This document shows, piece after piece, positions 1 to 10,046 of a stretch of 64,000 nucleotides of DNA. The notes under the pieces are model-generated. The model was given only the letters and a program-made list of their open reading frames with translations, ran no database searches and had not been told where the DNA came from. The stretch spans positions 62,001-126,000 of the forward strand of contig JAMSKV010000003.1 in assembly GCA_024515975.1 (NCBI GenBank), read 5' to 3'. This DNA is from Endosaccharibacter trunci (GTDB lineage Bacteria; Pseudomonadota; Alphaproteobacteria; Acetobacterales; Acetobacteraceae). Position numbers and translations under genes: made by a program. Position 1 is the stretch's first letter. Every line of letters begins with the position of its first letter.

Positions 1-471
1 TATCGTCAGCGACGCATCCGATTCGAGGCTGGTGCGGACGCGCAGCGCCAGATCGATCCGCTCCCCGATCAGGTCAACGGGGCGATCGGTGACGACGATC
101 TGCAGCCGCACCTTCGGGAAACGCTCCAGGTAGGACGCGATCAGCCCGGCGATCGGCGCGATCATCCCTGTCGGGCAACTGAAGCGCACCCGTCCATGCG
201 GTTCGGCCTGGGCGCGTGCGACCAGGGCTTCCGCCTGCTCGGCTTCGGCGAGGATGGCCCGGCATCGCTCGTAGAAGGCCAGGCCGGTATCCGTGACCCG
301 GAAACGACGGCTCGATCGCTCGATCAGACGCAGGCCCAGGCGCTCCTCGAGGCCGGCGATCCTGCGGCTGAGCTTGGATTTCGGCTCGCCGAGCGATCGT
401 CCTGCCGCGGCGAAACCGCCGCGTGCGACGATCTCGGCGAAATAGGCGTAGTCGTTGAGATCGACCCGCAT
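1..471 (-). CDS. LysR-family transcriptional regulator (3' end outside window)
   Basis: Read leftward from an ATG at 471, the frame stays open for 157 codons to the window edge. The first 60 residues are a LysR winged helix-turn-helix (start MRVDLNDYAYFAEIVARGGF, with LSRRIAGLEERLGLRLIERS). From about residue 90 the substrate-binding domain begins (GRVRFSCPTGMIAPI). It sits head to head with an SDR oxidoreductase, starting 110 bp away, which is the classic LysR/target arrangement; regulation of that SDR is inferred. The C-terminal half of the effector domain is missing only because the window ends. Confidence 0.93.
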   Translation of the reverse strand, partial: MRVDLNDYAYFAEIVARGGFAAAGRSLGEPKSKLSRRIAGLEERLGLRLIERSSRRFRVTDTGLAFYERCRAILAEAEQAEALVARAQAEPHGRVRFSCPTGMIAPIAGLIASYLERFPKVRLQIVVTDRPVDLIGERIDLALRVRTSLESDASLTI

Positions 472-581
472 CGGCGTTCCTCCGGTGGAACGCTAGGTGC
501 CGATTTTCATCACTACAAGGCTCATCGTTCCGTTCTCAGCTTGGGGACAACGGCATGTCGCCGGTTTCGAGGAACAGGACG

Positions 582-1334
582 ATGACGAACAGGTTCAACA
601 ACAAGGTCGTGGTGGTCACCGGCGGATCGAGCGGGATCGGGCTCGCCGCCGCGACGGCGTTTTCCGCCGAGGGTGCGCACGTGTACATCACCGGCCGTCG
701 CCAGGAGGCGCTGGATGCGGCCGTGAAGCAGATCGGCGGCCGGGTTGTCGCGGTCCGTGGCGACATGGCCGACCTCGCCGATATCGACCGCTTGTATGAG
801 ACGGTGCGGAAGGAGCATTCCAGGATCGACGTCCTGTTCGCCAATGCCGGTGGCGGCGAGATCGTTCCGCTCGGCGAGATCACCGAGGTGCACTACCAGC
901 GCACCTTCGACACCAATGTGAAAGGCGTGCTGTTCACGGTGCAGAAAGCGCTGCCGCTTCTCCAGGACGGAGCGTCCGTCATTCTGACCGGCTCCACGGC
1001 CGGCATCACCGGCACGCCGGCCTTCAGCGTCTATGGGGCAACCAAGGCGGCCGTCCGCAGCTTTGCCCGCAACTGGATTCTCGATCTGAAGGACCGGCAT
1101 ATCCGGGTCAACGCCATCAGCCCCGGCGTGACCGACACCGCCGGACTGGACGAACTGTTCGGCGGCGGCGAGAGCGCGCAGGGCACACGGGACTACCTGG
1201 CTGGCCTGATCCCCGCCGGGCGGATCGGACGCCCGGACGAGATTGCCAGGGCGGTGCTGTTCCTGGCTTCGGAGGATGCAAGCTTCGTCAACGGCGTCGA
1301 GCTGTTTGCCGACGGAGGCCAGGCGCAGATCTGA
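582..1334 (+). CDS. SDR family NAD(P)-dependent oxidoreductase
   Basis: A 250-residue classical short-chain dehydrogenase. It has the cofactor motif TGGSSGIG at residues 13-20, NAGGG near 88-92, and the catalytic set Ser138, Tyr151, Lys155 (YGATK). The end (NGVELFADGG) is typical of the family. An in-frame ATG lies nine codons upstream at 555, but MTNRFNNKVV matches the usual family N-terminus better. Substrate cannot be deduced. The divergent LysR gene probably controls it. It converges on the xylulokinase gene; the 205 bp between them hold no supportable gene. Confidence 0.9.
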   Translation: MTNRFNNKVVVVTGGSSGIGLAAATAFSAEGAHVYITGRRQEALDAAVKQIGGRVVAVRGDMADLADIDRLYETVRKEHSRIDVLFANAGGGEIVPLGEITEVHYQRTFDTNVKGVLFTVQKALPLLQDGASVILTGSTAGITGTPAFSVYGATKAAVRSFARNWILDLKDRHIRVNAISPGVTDTAGLDELFGGGESAQGTRDYLAGLIPAGRIGRPDEIARAVLFLASEDASFVNGVELFADGGQAQI

Positions 1335-1539
1335 GGGTCTCGCCGGCGGCCTGGAACGCGACGGTTCGGGTCGCCGGCCATTTCCAACTCCCCGACGGAA
1401 GTTTCGGATACAGCGCTGCGCCGCACCCGCGTGCGGATCGTCAGGTTGCCGGCATCGAGGCGGCCCCCTGGACGAACAGGGAGGGACGGATCGCCGATAT
1501 TCACCTCCGCCATCTGCCGGCAGGTCGCGATGCCGGAGG

Positions 1540-3000
1540 CTAAAGCACTCTGAGCGCGTCGCCTGCGTTGCGGTGCAGAGCGCGATAGCGCGCGAGGCGT
1601 TCGTTGTATTGCGCCGCCAGGCCCGGATCGGGCGCAACGATCTCCACGGTGTTCGGCGGCGTGCAGATGATGTCGGGCGATTCGCCGGTGACGGCCAGCC
1701 TTGCCAGGCGTGCGGCGCCGAACGCGCCGCCGGTCTCGCCCGCTTCCAGGCGCTTCAGCGGCAGGTCGAGCGCCGAGGCAATGATGGCGATCCAGCTGCG
1801 CGAGCGGGATCCGCCGCCGATCACCGAGGCGCTGTCGATCTGAGTGCCCGAGGCGCGGAGCGCGTCCAGGCAATCGCGCATGGAGAAGGCGACGCCTTCC
1901 AGCACCGCCTGGGTCAGAGCCGGGCGGTCGGTGTCGTAGGACAGGCCGGCGAACGCGCCGCGCACGGCGCCATCATTGTGCGGGGTCCGCTCGCCGCCGA
2001 GATAAGGCAGAAACAGCGCCTCGGCCGGCTTGAGCGGAAGACGGATCTCGTCCAGCAGCGCCGCCTCCTTCTGGCCGGCGACCCCGGCCCACCAGGCGAG
2101 CGAGGAGGCGGCTGACAGGGTCACGCCCATCTGATGCCAGCTTCCTGGCACTGCGTGGCAGAAGGCGTGCACGGCGGCGTCCGGATAGGGGCGGAACCGG
2201 TCGGTGCAGGCGAACAGCACGCCCGACGTGCCGAGCGAGACGAACGCGTCACCCGGGCGGATCGCGCCGAGACCGATCGCTCCGGCCGCATTGTCGCCGG
2301 CGCCGCCCGCGATCACGGGCGGGGTGGTCATGCCCCAGCGCGCGGCCAGCTCCGGCTTCAGCCGGCCGGCCGGCGCGCTGCCTTCCACCAGGCTCGGCAT
2401 GTGCGACCGGTCCAGCCCGGTCGCGGCAAGGGCGGCATCGGACCAGTCGCGCCGGCCGACGTCGAGCCACAGCGTGCCGGCCGCATCCGACATTTCCTCG
2501 ATCATGTCCCCGGAGAGCTGGAAGCGAATCCAGGCTTTCGGCAGCAGTACCGTGCGGGTGGCAGCGAAGATATCGGGCTCGTGCTTGCGGACCCACAGCA
2601 GCTTGGGCGCCGTGAAGCCCGGCATGGCGATGTTGCCGGTCACGCTGCGCGAATCCGGCATCGCGCTCTCGAACTCGGCGCATTCGGCAACCGAGCGGAC
2701 GTCGTTCCAGAGGATCGCCGGGCGCAGGACCGCGCCGTTAGCGCCAAGAAGAACCGCGCCATGCATCTGCCCGGACAGGCCGATTCCGGACACGGCGGCG
2801 AGCTGGGCAGGGTGAGAGCGCTTCAGCGCCTCCACCGCTTCCAGCGTCGCGTCCCACCAATCGGCGGGGTTCTGCTCGCTATGGCCTGGTTTGGGACGGC
2901 TGACCGACAGGTGCACCGATTCGCTGGCGATCACGTTCTGCTCGCCGTCCACGAGCAGAGCCTTCACCGCCGAGGTGCCGTAATCGAGTCCGAGGAACAT
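1540..3000 (-). CDS. xylB: Xylulokinase
   Basis: A 486-residue FGGY-family sugar kinase that phosphorylates D-xylulose to xylulose-5-phosphate for the pentose phosphate pathway. The N-terminal phosphate-1 motif reads GLDYGTSAVKALLVD; GLSGQMHG near residue 73 is characteristic of xylulokinases; AGGAGDNAAGAIG and the C-terminal VIGGGSRS form the rest of the ATP-binding core. Length matches the family. It is the last gene of the leftward polyol transport operon, fitting a route in which an imported pentitol or hexitol is oxidised to a ketose and phosphorylated here. Confidence 0.93.
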   Translation of the reverse strand: MFLGLDYGTSAVKALLVDGEQNVIASESVHLSVSRPKPGHSEQNPADWWDATLEAVEALKRSHPAQLAAVSGIGLSGQMHGAVLLGANGAVLRPAILWNDVRSVAECAEFESAMPDSRSVTGNIAMPGFTAPKLLWVRKHEPDIFAATRTVLLPKAWIRFQLSGDMIEEMSDAAGTLWLDVGRRDWSDAALAATGLDRSHMPSLVEGSAPAGRLKPELAARWGMTTPPVIAGGAGDNAAGAIGLGAIRPGDAFVSLGTSGVLFACTDRFRPYPDAAVHAFCHAVPGSWHQMGVTLSAASSLAWWAGVAGQKEAALLDEIRLPLKPAEALFLPYLGGERTPHNDGAVRGAFAGLSYDTDRPALTQAVLEGVAFSMRDCLDALRASGTQIDSASVIGGGSRSRSWIAIIASALDLPLKRLEAGETGGAFGAARLARLAVTGESPDIICTPPNTVEIVAPDPGLAAQYNERLARYRALHRNAGDALRVL

Positions 3001-3104
3001 GGTTCACAGCCGCGAGCGACGCCGCGGTCCCGTTTCTGGTGGTTGGTGCCGGAACGGCTGAGCGGGGCCGGACGTGGAAGCCGTTCCACGTCCGGCGAAG
3101 CGCG

Positions 3105-4205
<1,101 letters not shown>

Positions 4206-4218
4206 TGCGGGGGGGATC

Positions 4219-5034
4219 CTATTTCACGGCGCCGAAGGTGAGGCCTTGCACGAGCTGCTTCTGGCTGAACCAGCCGAACACGAGGATCGGCGCCACGGCC
4301 ATGGTGGAGGCGGCGGAAAGCTTGGCGAAGAACAACCCTTCGGGGGCGGAGAACGAGGCGATGAAGGCCGTCAGCGGAGCGGCCTGCGAGGAGGTGAGGT
4401 TCAAGGACCAGAAGGCCTCGTTCCAGCACAGGATCAGGGAAAGCAGACCGGTGGACGCGACGCCGGGCAGGGTGAGCGGCAGCAGGATATGCACCAGCTC
4501 GCCCCAGGTGCTGGCACCGTCCATGCGGCCGGCTTCCAGGATCTCGTTCGGCACTTCCTTGTAGAAGGTGAACAGCATCCATACCGTGATCGGCAGGTTC
4601 ATCAGGGCGTAGATGATGATCAGCCCGGTCCGCGTATCGAGCAGGCCGGTGAACTTGAACAGCAGGTAGATCGGCACCAGCACGCCGACCGGCGGCAGCA
4701 TCTTGGTGGACAGCATCCAGAGCAGCGTCCCGCGTGTGCGGGGCGTCGGGTGGAACGCCATGGAATAGGCCGCCGGCACGGAGAACAGCAGTGCCAGCAC
4801 GGTGCCGCCGAGCGCGATCACGACGCTGTTCAGCGCGAAGCCGAGATAGTTCGCGCGCTGGAACACCTCCGCGTAGGAGACGAGCGTCGGGTGGAACACC
4901 AGGCTGGCGGTAATCGCGTCCGTTTCGGTCTTGAACGAGGTCAGCACCATCCAGAAGATCGGAAAGAACAGGAGCAGCGCCACGGCCCAGCCGATCAGGG
5001 CGATGGCGATGCGCGATGCGAGGCTCTGCTGCAT
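4219..5034 (-). CDS. Carbohydrate ABC transporter permease (MalG/SmoG type)
   Basis: A 271-residue inner-membrane permease with about six transmembrane helices and the EAA loop ([21 protein letters not shown]) that contacts the ATPase. The first helix is [23 protein letters not shown] at 5034 (MQQSLASR) was chosen because it lies 4 bp after the stop of the preceding permease; a longer frame upstream would overlap that gene. With its partner permease it forms the channel of the polyol importer. Confidence 0.92.
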   Translation of the reverse strand: MQQSLASRIAIALIGWAVALLLFFPIFWMVLTSFKTETDAITASLVFHPTLVSYAEVFQRANYLGFALNSVVIALGGTVLALLFSVPAAYSMAFHPTPRTRGTLLWMLSTKMLPPVGVLVPIYLLFKFTGLLDTRTGLIIIYALMNLPITVWMLFTFYKEVPNEILEAGRMDGASTWGELVHILLPLTLPGVASTGLLSLILCWNEAFWSLNLTSSQAAPLTAFIASFSAPEGLFFAKLSAASTMAVAPILVFGWFSQKQLVQGLTFGAVK

Positions 5035-5038
5035 CGGA

Positions 5039-5977
5039 TCAGGTCTCCAGCCGTCGGGCGACGGTGCGCACAAGGAAGAAGGCGACGATATTGGCCAGCA
5101 CGATCGCGACCACGCCGCCGGCGGATGCGGCGCCCACGTCGAACTGCAGCAGCGCGCGGGAATAGATCAGATAGGCGAGGTTGGTGGACGCGTTGCCCGG
5201 TCCGCCATTGGTGGTGACCAGGATCTCCGCGAACACGCCGAGCAGGAAGATCGTCTCGATCATGATCACCACGCTGATCGCGCGGGACAAATGCGGCAGG
5301 GTGATGAAGAAGAACTGCGCCACCGGCCCGGCGCCGTCCATGCGGGCGGCTTCGAGCTGGTCGGTATCGAGCGACTGCACGGCGGTCAGCAGAATGAGCA
5401 GGGCGAAGGGGAGCCATTCCCACGAGACCACGGCGATCACGGAGGCGAGTGGAAACTGGGCGAAGAAATCGATCGGCGTGAAGCCGAATTTCTGCGCGAG
5501 CACGCCGACCACGCCGTAGATCGGGTGCAGCAGCAGGTTCTTCCAAACCAGCGCCGCCACGGTGGGCATGATGAAGAAGGGCGAGATCGCCAGTACCCGG
5601 GCGATGTTTCGCCCGGGAAAGGACTGGTTGAAGAGAACCGCCAGCAGGGTGCCGAGGCAGACCGTGATGACCAGCACCGAGCCGAGCAACAGCAGGGTGT
5701 TCTTCAGCGACGCCCAGAAATCGGGGTCGGTGACCATGTCCTGGAAATTGCTGAGCCCGGCGAAGCCGCGGATCGTGGGGTCGATCATGTTGTAGCGCTG
5801 GAAGGCGAACCACAACGTCATCGCCAGGGGGACGATCATCCACACCAGAAGCACCCCCACGGACGGCATCACGAGCCAGCCCGTGGTCTGCTTGTGCGAT
5901 GTGGGCGCGGCATGGCCGCCGGGCGGCGTGCCGCCGGCACCGTGAATCAGGGTCGAGTTCGCGGTGCCGGCCTGCAT
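5039..5977 (-). CDS. Carbohydrate ABC transporter permease (MalF/SmoF type)
   Basis: A 312-residue permease with a cytoplasmic N-terminal tail of about 30 residues, then membrane helices beginning WLVMPSVGVLLVWMIVPLAM. The EAA loop is EAARMDGAGPVAQFFFITLP. The phrase LTTNGGPGNAST-like (here VTTNGGPGNASTN) is characteristic of the MalF-type subunit of polyol and sugar importers. It begins 10 bp after the binding-protein gene and is almost contiguous with the second permease. Confidence 0.92.
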   Translation of the reverse strand: MQAGTANSTLIHGAGGTPPGGHAAPTSHKQTTGWLVMPSVGVLLVWMIVPLAMTLWFAFQRYNMIDPTIRGFAGLSNFQDMVTDPDFWASLKNTLLLLGSVLVITVCLGTLLAVLFNQSFPGRNIARVLAISPFFIMPTVAALVWKNLLLHPIYGVVGVLAQKFGFTPIDFFAQFPLASVIAVVSWEWLPFALLILLTAVQSLDTDQLEAARMDGAGPVAQFFFITLPHLSRAISVVIMIETIFLLGVFAEILVTTNGGPGNASTNLAYLIYSRALLQFDVGAASAGGVVAIVLANIVAFFLVRTVARRLET

Positions 5978-5987
5978 CGTGTGCGTC

Positions 5988-7331
5988 CTACTTCTTGGGG
6001 TAGCCCGCGCGGCGCATGGTGCGCGCGGTGGCGGACTGCGCCGCCGCCAGGCCCTGCTGCACGGTCGTCTGTCCGGTCAGGATGCCGGCGACGGTCTGGC
6101 CGACCTGGGTGCCGATGCCCTGGAACTCGGGGATCGCGACGAACTGCGCGCCGGTATAGGGCCGCGGATTGGCGGTCTGGCCGTCCGGATTGGCCGAGTT
6201 GATCGCCGCCAGCACGAAGCTCGCGAACGGCGCGACCTTCTTGTACTCGGGATTGTCGTAGGTGCTCTGGCGCGTGCCGGGCGGCACGGCGACCCAGCCA
6301 TTCGTCTTGGCGACGAGGTCGATATACTCCTTCGAGGTCGCCCAGGTGACGAAGGTGCGCGCGGCGTCCTGTTGCTTCGACGAGACCGGGATTGCCAGGT
6401 TCCAGCTCCACAGCCAGGTCGGGCCGCCCTTGAACGAGCCGGTCGGGATCGGCGCGAAACCGACCTCATCCGCCACCTGGCTCTGCTTCTTGTCGTAAAG
6501 CAGGCCGGCGGCCACGGTGGAGTCGATCCACATCGCGCAATGGCCGGACGAGAACAGAGCGAGGTTCTCGTTGAACCCGTTGGACGACGCGCCCGGCGGA
6601 CCGTCGGCCTTCAGGATGTCGACATAATAGGTGATGGCCTTGGTCCAGGCCGGGCTGTCGATCACGGGCTTCCACTGCTCGTTGAACCACTGGCCGCCTT
6701 CGGCGGTCACGAGCGTGGTCACATAGGCCATATTCTCGCCCCAGCCCGGCTTGCCGCGGAGGCACATGCCGTAGGTCTGGGTGTTCTTGTCGGTGAGCTT
6801 GTCGGCGATCGGGCGCAGCTCGTCATAGGACGGCGCGGCCGGCATGGTCACGCCGGCCTTCTTGAACAGATCGGTGCGGTAATAGGTCATCGCCGATTCG
6901 GCGTAGAACGGCAGCGCGTAGAGCTTGCCGTTGTAGCTGACGCCCTGCGCCACCGGCTTGAGCAGGTCGCCGGCGTCGTAGGAGGCGGGCAGGTTGTCCA
7001 TCGGGGACAGCCAGCCCTGCTTGGCCCAGATCGGCACCTCGTAGTTGCCGATCGTCATGACGTCGAACTGACCGGCCTTGGTGGCAATGTCGGTGGTGAC
7101 GCGCTGGCGCAGCACGTTCTCTTCCAGCGTGACCCAGCGCAGGTGGATGTCCGGATGCAGCTTCTCGAATTCGGAGGAGAGCTTCTGCATGACCACCATG
7201 TCGCCGTTGTTCACCGTGGCGATGGTGATGGTCGAATCGGCATGGGCCCGGGCGGTCATCGCCGTCGTGGCGAGGCCGGCAAGGCAGGTGGCGGCCAGCA
7301 GCGCGCGCATGCTGGCGGGACGTATCGACAT
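5988..7331 (-). CDS. Sugar/polyol ABC transporter periplasmic substrate-binding protein
   Basis: A 447-residue family 1 extracellular solute-binding protein with a signal peptide (MSIRPASMRALLAATCLAGL, cleavage near AHA-DS). The mature part opens TITIATVNNGDMVVMQKLS, strongly like mannitol/sorbitol-binding SmoE proteins. The start at 7331 has GGGAGGG about 8 nt upstream; the open frame upstream has no such signal. First gene of the binding protein-permease-permease-ATPase-xylB operon. Polyol specificity is inferred from similarity and operon make-up; the exact ligand is unknown. Confidence 0.92.
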   Translation of the reverse strand: MSIRPASMRALLAATCLAGLATTAMTARAHADSTITIATVNNGDMVVMQKLSSEFEKLHPDIHLRWVTLEENVLRQRVTTDIATKAGQFDVMTIGNYEVPIWAKQGWLSPMDNLPASYDAGDLLKPVAQGVSYNGKLYALPFYAESAMTYYRTDLFKKAGVTMPAAPSYDELRPIADKLTDKNTQTYGMCLRGKPGWGENMAYVTTLVTAEGGQWFNEQWKPVIDSPAWTKAITYYVDILKADGPPGASSNGFNENLALFSSGHCAMWIDSTVAAGLLYDKKQSQVADEVGFAPIPTGSFKGGPTWLWSWNLAIPVSSKQQDAARTFVTWATSKEYIDLVAKTNGWVAVPPGTRQSTYDNPEYKKVAPFASFVLAAINSANPDGQTANPRPYTGAQFVAIPEFQGIGTQVGQTVAGILTGQTTVQQGLAAAQSATARTMRRAGYPKK

Positions 7332-7614
7332 GGGGTGGCCCTCCCGGAACCGGCTTTTAGGTTTGTCTGGCTTATAGATTTCGTCGCCTTGGGGCGAAGC
7401 CAACCACTGCGAGACACCTGCGTCAACGCGGGGGAACGTCAGGATCGTCTCGCGAACGATCCGGGTGCGCTTTCTCGGCAACAGGTGGAACGTTTCCCTA
7501 CGACAAGCGGGGTTTTTGGCGCCCATACCGATTGGTAATGCGGAACAGGGGTTCTATGGTTCAGCAGATCGGCAGCCAAATAGTCCGACAAAAGAAGCCC
7601 ACCGAGAGGAAACA
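7332..7614. promoter_or_regulatory. Divergent control region of the polyol operon and oprB
   Basis: This 283-bp gap separates the leftward ABC operon from the rightward OprB porin and must hold both promoters. Two candidate operator-like symmetries are visible: a perfect inverted repeat GGATCGT-7nt-ACGATCC at 7442-7462, and a near-palindrome GGAACGTTTCC at 7487-7497 resembling LacI-family half-sites. No regulator gene lies next to it. A ribosome-binding site GAGAGGA precedes oprB. Operator function is inference. Confidence 0.5.
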
Positions 7615-9102
7615 ATGAAAACCACCGCAGTGAAGAACGGCGCGCGCGCCCTCTCCGCCGCTCGTCGCGCCGGTTCCGTCGCGCTGACCGTCGGCGGCCT
7701 TCTGTGCACCACCGCGATCGCCACGCCCGTTTTCGCCCAGACCGGACTCCAGCCCAGTCTCCGCGTCGCCACTCCGCCGGTCGGCCCCGGCGCGGCTTCC
7801 TTCGCCACCTCGTCCGTTCCGCCGCTACCGGTCAACGAAGCGCTGCTGCCGGATTTCGGCGGCTACCGGGCCAAGCTGCGCGACATGGGCATCTATGTCG
7901 GCCTCGATAACGTCGACGAATTCGCCGGCATCGTGAAGGGCGACCACAAGGGCTCCACCAACGCCGGCCAGTACGGTCTCGAGACCGACATCGACTGGGA
8001 GAAGCTTGCCGGCCTGCGCGGCTTCTCCACCCACTCGATCATGGTCGGCCGTTACGGCATCCCCGCTAGCCGTATCTTCGGCGACAATCTTGTGCCCAGC
8101 CAGGAAATCTATGGCGCCGGCGGCAACGTCGCGATCCATCTGGTGGATTTCTACGGCGAGGAAACCGCTGCGCATGGCCGCGTGGACTTCGCGTTCGGCC
8201 GCATGCCGGTGCTGAACGACTTCGCATCGTCGCCGCTCTACTGTAACTTCATGAACAACTCCTTCTGCGGTAACCCGAAGGCATCGTCCGACAACTTCGC
8301 CGTGTCGTCCTATCCGGATGCGAACTGGGCGGTCCGCCTGCGCGTTCGTCCGACGGCCCTCACCTACGTCCAGGGCGGCATCTTCTTCACCGAGGACAAT
8401 ATCTATCAGGCCACCAACGGCTATCGCTCGGGCTTCCGCTTCGACTCCAACAATATCTCGGGCGAGGCGTTCCCGGTCCAGGCCGGCTACGAGCCGTTCT
8501 TCGGTCGCGACAAGCTGCCGGGCCACTACAGCATCGGCTTCATCTACGACAACAACAACCACAACGATAACTATCTGGACGCGAACGGCGCGCCGTTCGT
8601 GCTGAGCGGATTGCCGCCGAAGGTCCGCAAGGGCCAGACCGCGCAGTATGTTCTCGTGGACCAGATGCTGTTGCGCCACGGCGCGGGCGCGACCAACGGT
8701 CTGATCGCGTTCGGCGGGTTCTACCACAACGACGACAATACCTCGACCCGCACCAGCCAGGCAGAGTTCGGCTTCATCGACCACGGTTTCTGGAAGGCGC
8801 GTCCGCAGGACGGCATCGCGGTGGCGTTCTCCTATCTCGAAGTTTCCGACCAGGTCAGCAAGACCGAGGCGCTTCAGCAGGAACTCGGCCTGCCGATCGT
8901 CGGCACGGGCGGCCAATTCTACAATGCCGCCGCTCGCGGCGTGCAGAGCCACACGTATGAGTTCGAGGCAGACTACCAGATCCACGTCTTCCGCGGCGTG
9001 ACCTTCGCGCCGGACTTCCAGTACTTCATCCGTCCGAACGCGCTCGCCAATGTCGGCAACGCGGCCGTGATCGGCTTCAAGAGCCACATCCAGCTGTTCT
9101 GA
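7615..9102 (+). CDS. Carbohydrate-selective porin, OprB family
   Basis: A 495-residue outer-membrane beta-barrel porin. A long, Arg-rich signal peptide ends near TPVFAQ-TG. The mature chain contains the OprB pattern (LRDMGIYVGLDNVDEFAGIVKG; FGRMPVLNDFASSPLYCNFMNNSFCGNP; many alternating strands) and ends in a strand with a terminal aromatic residue (SHIQLF), the barrel-assembly signal. GAGAGGA lies before the ATG at 7615. Placed divergently from the polyol ABC importer, it probably admits the same sugars or polyols across the outer membrane. Confidence 0.92.
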   Translation: MKTTAVKNGARALSAARRAGSVALTVGGLLCTTAIATPVFAQTGLQPSLRVATPPVGPGAASFATSSVPPLPVNEALLPDFGGYRAKLRDMGIYVGLDNVDEFAGIVKGDHKGSTNAGQYGLETDIDWEKLAGLRGFSTHSIMVGRYGIPASRIFGDNLVPSQEIYGAGGNVAIHLVDFYGEETAAHGRVDFAFGRMPVLNDFASSPLYCNFMNNSFCGNPKASSDNFAVSSYPDANWAVRLRVRPTALTYVQGGIFFTEDNIYQATNGYRSGFRFDSNNISGEAFPVQAGYEPFFGRDKLPGHYSIGFIYDNNNHNDNYLDANGAPFVLSGLPPKVRKGQTAQYVLVDQMLLRHGAGATNGLIAFGGFYHNDDNTSTRTSQAEFGFIDHGFWKARPQDGIAVAFSYLEVSDQVSKTEALQQELGLPIVGTGGQFYNAAARGVQSHTYEFEADYQIHVFRGVTFAPDFQYFIRPNALANVGNAAVIGFKSHIQLF

Positions 9103-9123
9103 TCGCCTTCCAGGCATCGAGAG

Positions 9124-9153
9124 AAGGCCGCGCGGTTCGCCGCGCGGCCTTTT
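9124..9153 (+). terminator. Rho-independent terminator after oprB
   Basis: A perfect 10-bp G+C-rich stem GGCCGCGCGG/CCGCGCGGCC with loop TTCG (9126-9149) is followed by TTTT and preceded by AA. It lies 22 bp after the porin stop. Because the stem is symmetric and flanked by A and T, it may also serve the convergent dehydrogenase gene. Confidence 0.85.
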
Positions 9154-9158
9154 CCGGT

Positions 9159-10046
9159 TCAGCCGGTCGGCAAACCGGCATCCTCCCGCGCGCGATCGGA
9201 CAGGCTGGCGAAATCCAGCGATTCGTCGCCCCGCGCCATGCTCGCCAGCAGACGGTCGCGCACCAGCGACCCCATCGGCAGCGCGACGTTGAGCGCTTCC
9301 CCGGCCTCCAGCAGGAGACGCGTATCCTTCGCCGCCAGCGACAGGGGGGCGCCGGGGTTTTCGAACGAGCGTTCCACCATGAGCCGGCCGTAGTTGCGAT
9401 GCACCGGCGCGCCGAAGAAGCTGTTCACCAGCACGTCGAAAACGGCCTTCGGCGGGGTTCCGTTCTTCTCGTTCAGCGCGAACACCTCGCCCATCTGCTC
9501 GATGGTCGAGAAGATCAGAAAGTTCAGGCTGAGCTTCAGCAGGGCCGCGGCGGTGGGATCGTCTCCGAGCGGGAAGACGCGCTGGCCCAGATCCGCCAGA
9601 ATGGGCGCCGCCGACGCCTTCGCCGTCTCGCTGCCCGCCGTCAGCACGAACAGCGTTCCGTCCCGTGCCGCGGGCGGCCGTCCCAGAACCGGCGCCGACA
9701 GGAATCTGCGCCCCAGCGACTCGTGCAGCGCGGCCAGATCCCGCGTCAATCGCACCGATACGGTGCTGGACGACACGTGCAGGCCGCCCGACGGCAGACC
9801 GGCGGCGATCCCGGCCTCACCGGTCACGATCGCCTCCAGCGCGGCATCGTCCGCCACCATGCTGAACACGACCTCCGTGTCCGAGGCCGCCTCCGCCGGC
9901 GTCCCGGCGAACCGCGCCCCCGCCGCCAGCAGCGGCTCGGCGCGGGCGCGCGTCCGGTTGTGCACCACCAACTCGTGGCCCCGATCGAGCAGACGCAGCG
10001 CCATCGCCTGGCCCATCGCGCCCAGACCGACGAATCCGATCCTCAT
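9159..10046 (-). CDS. NAD(P)-dependent beta-hydroxyacid dehydrogenase (3-hydroxyisobutyrate dehydrogenase family)
   Basis: A 295-residue two-domain dehydrogenase. The N-terminal Rossmann motif is GFVGLGAMGQAMA; the substrate motif appears as a variant near residue 120 (SAPVLGRPPAARDG); the catalytic lysine lies in LLKLSLN near 170. Family substrates include 3-hydroxyisobutyrate, tartronate semialdehyde and succinic semialdehyde; which applies is unclear. Its start overlaps the stop of the MFS transporter gene by 4 bp, so the two are co-translated and the transporter may import the substrate or its precursor. Confidence 0.88.
   Translation of the reverse strand: MRIGFVGLGAMGQAMALRLLDRGHELVVHNRTRARAEPLLAAGARFAGTPAEAASDTEVVFSMVADDAALEAIVTGEAGIAAGLPSGGLHVSSSTVSVRLTRDLAALHESLGRRFLSAPVLGRPPAARDGTLFVLTAGSETAKASAAPILADLGQRVFPLGDDPTAAALLKLSLNFLIFSTIEQMGEVFALNEKNGTPPKAVFDVLVNSFFGAPVHRNYGRLMVERSFENPGAPLSLAAKDTRLLLEAGEALNVALPMGSLVRDRLLASMARGDESLDFASLSDRAREDAGLPTG

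Noticed and set aside
1335..1539. Open plus-strand frame after the SDR gene (VSPAAWNATVRVAGHFQLPD and following)
   Set aside because: About 65 codons with no start or ribosome-binding site; might be a C-terminal remnant but no family is recognisable.
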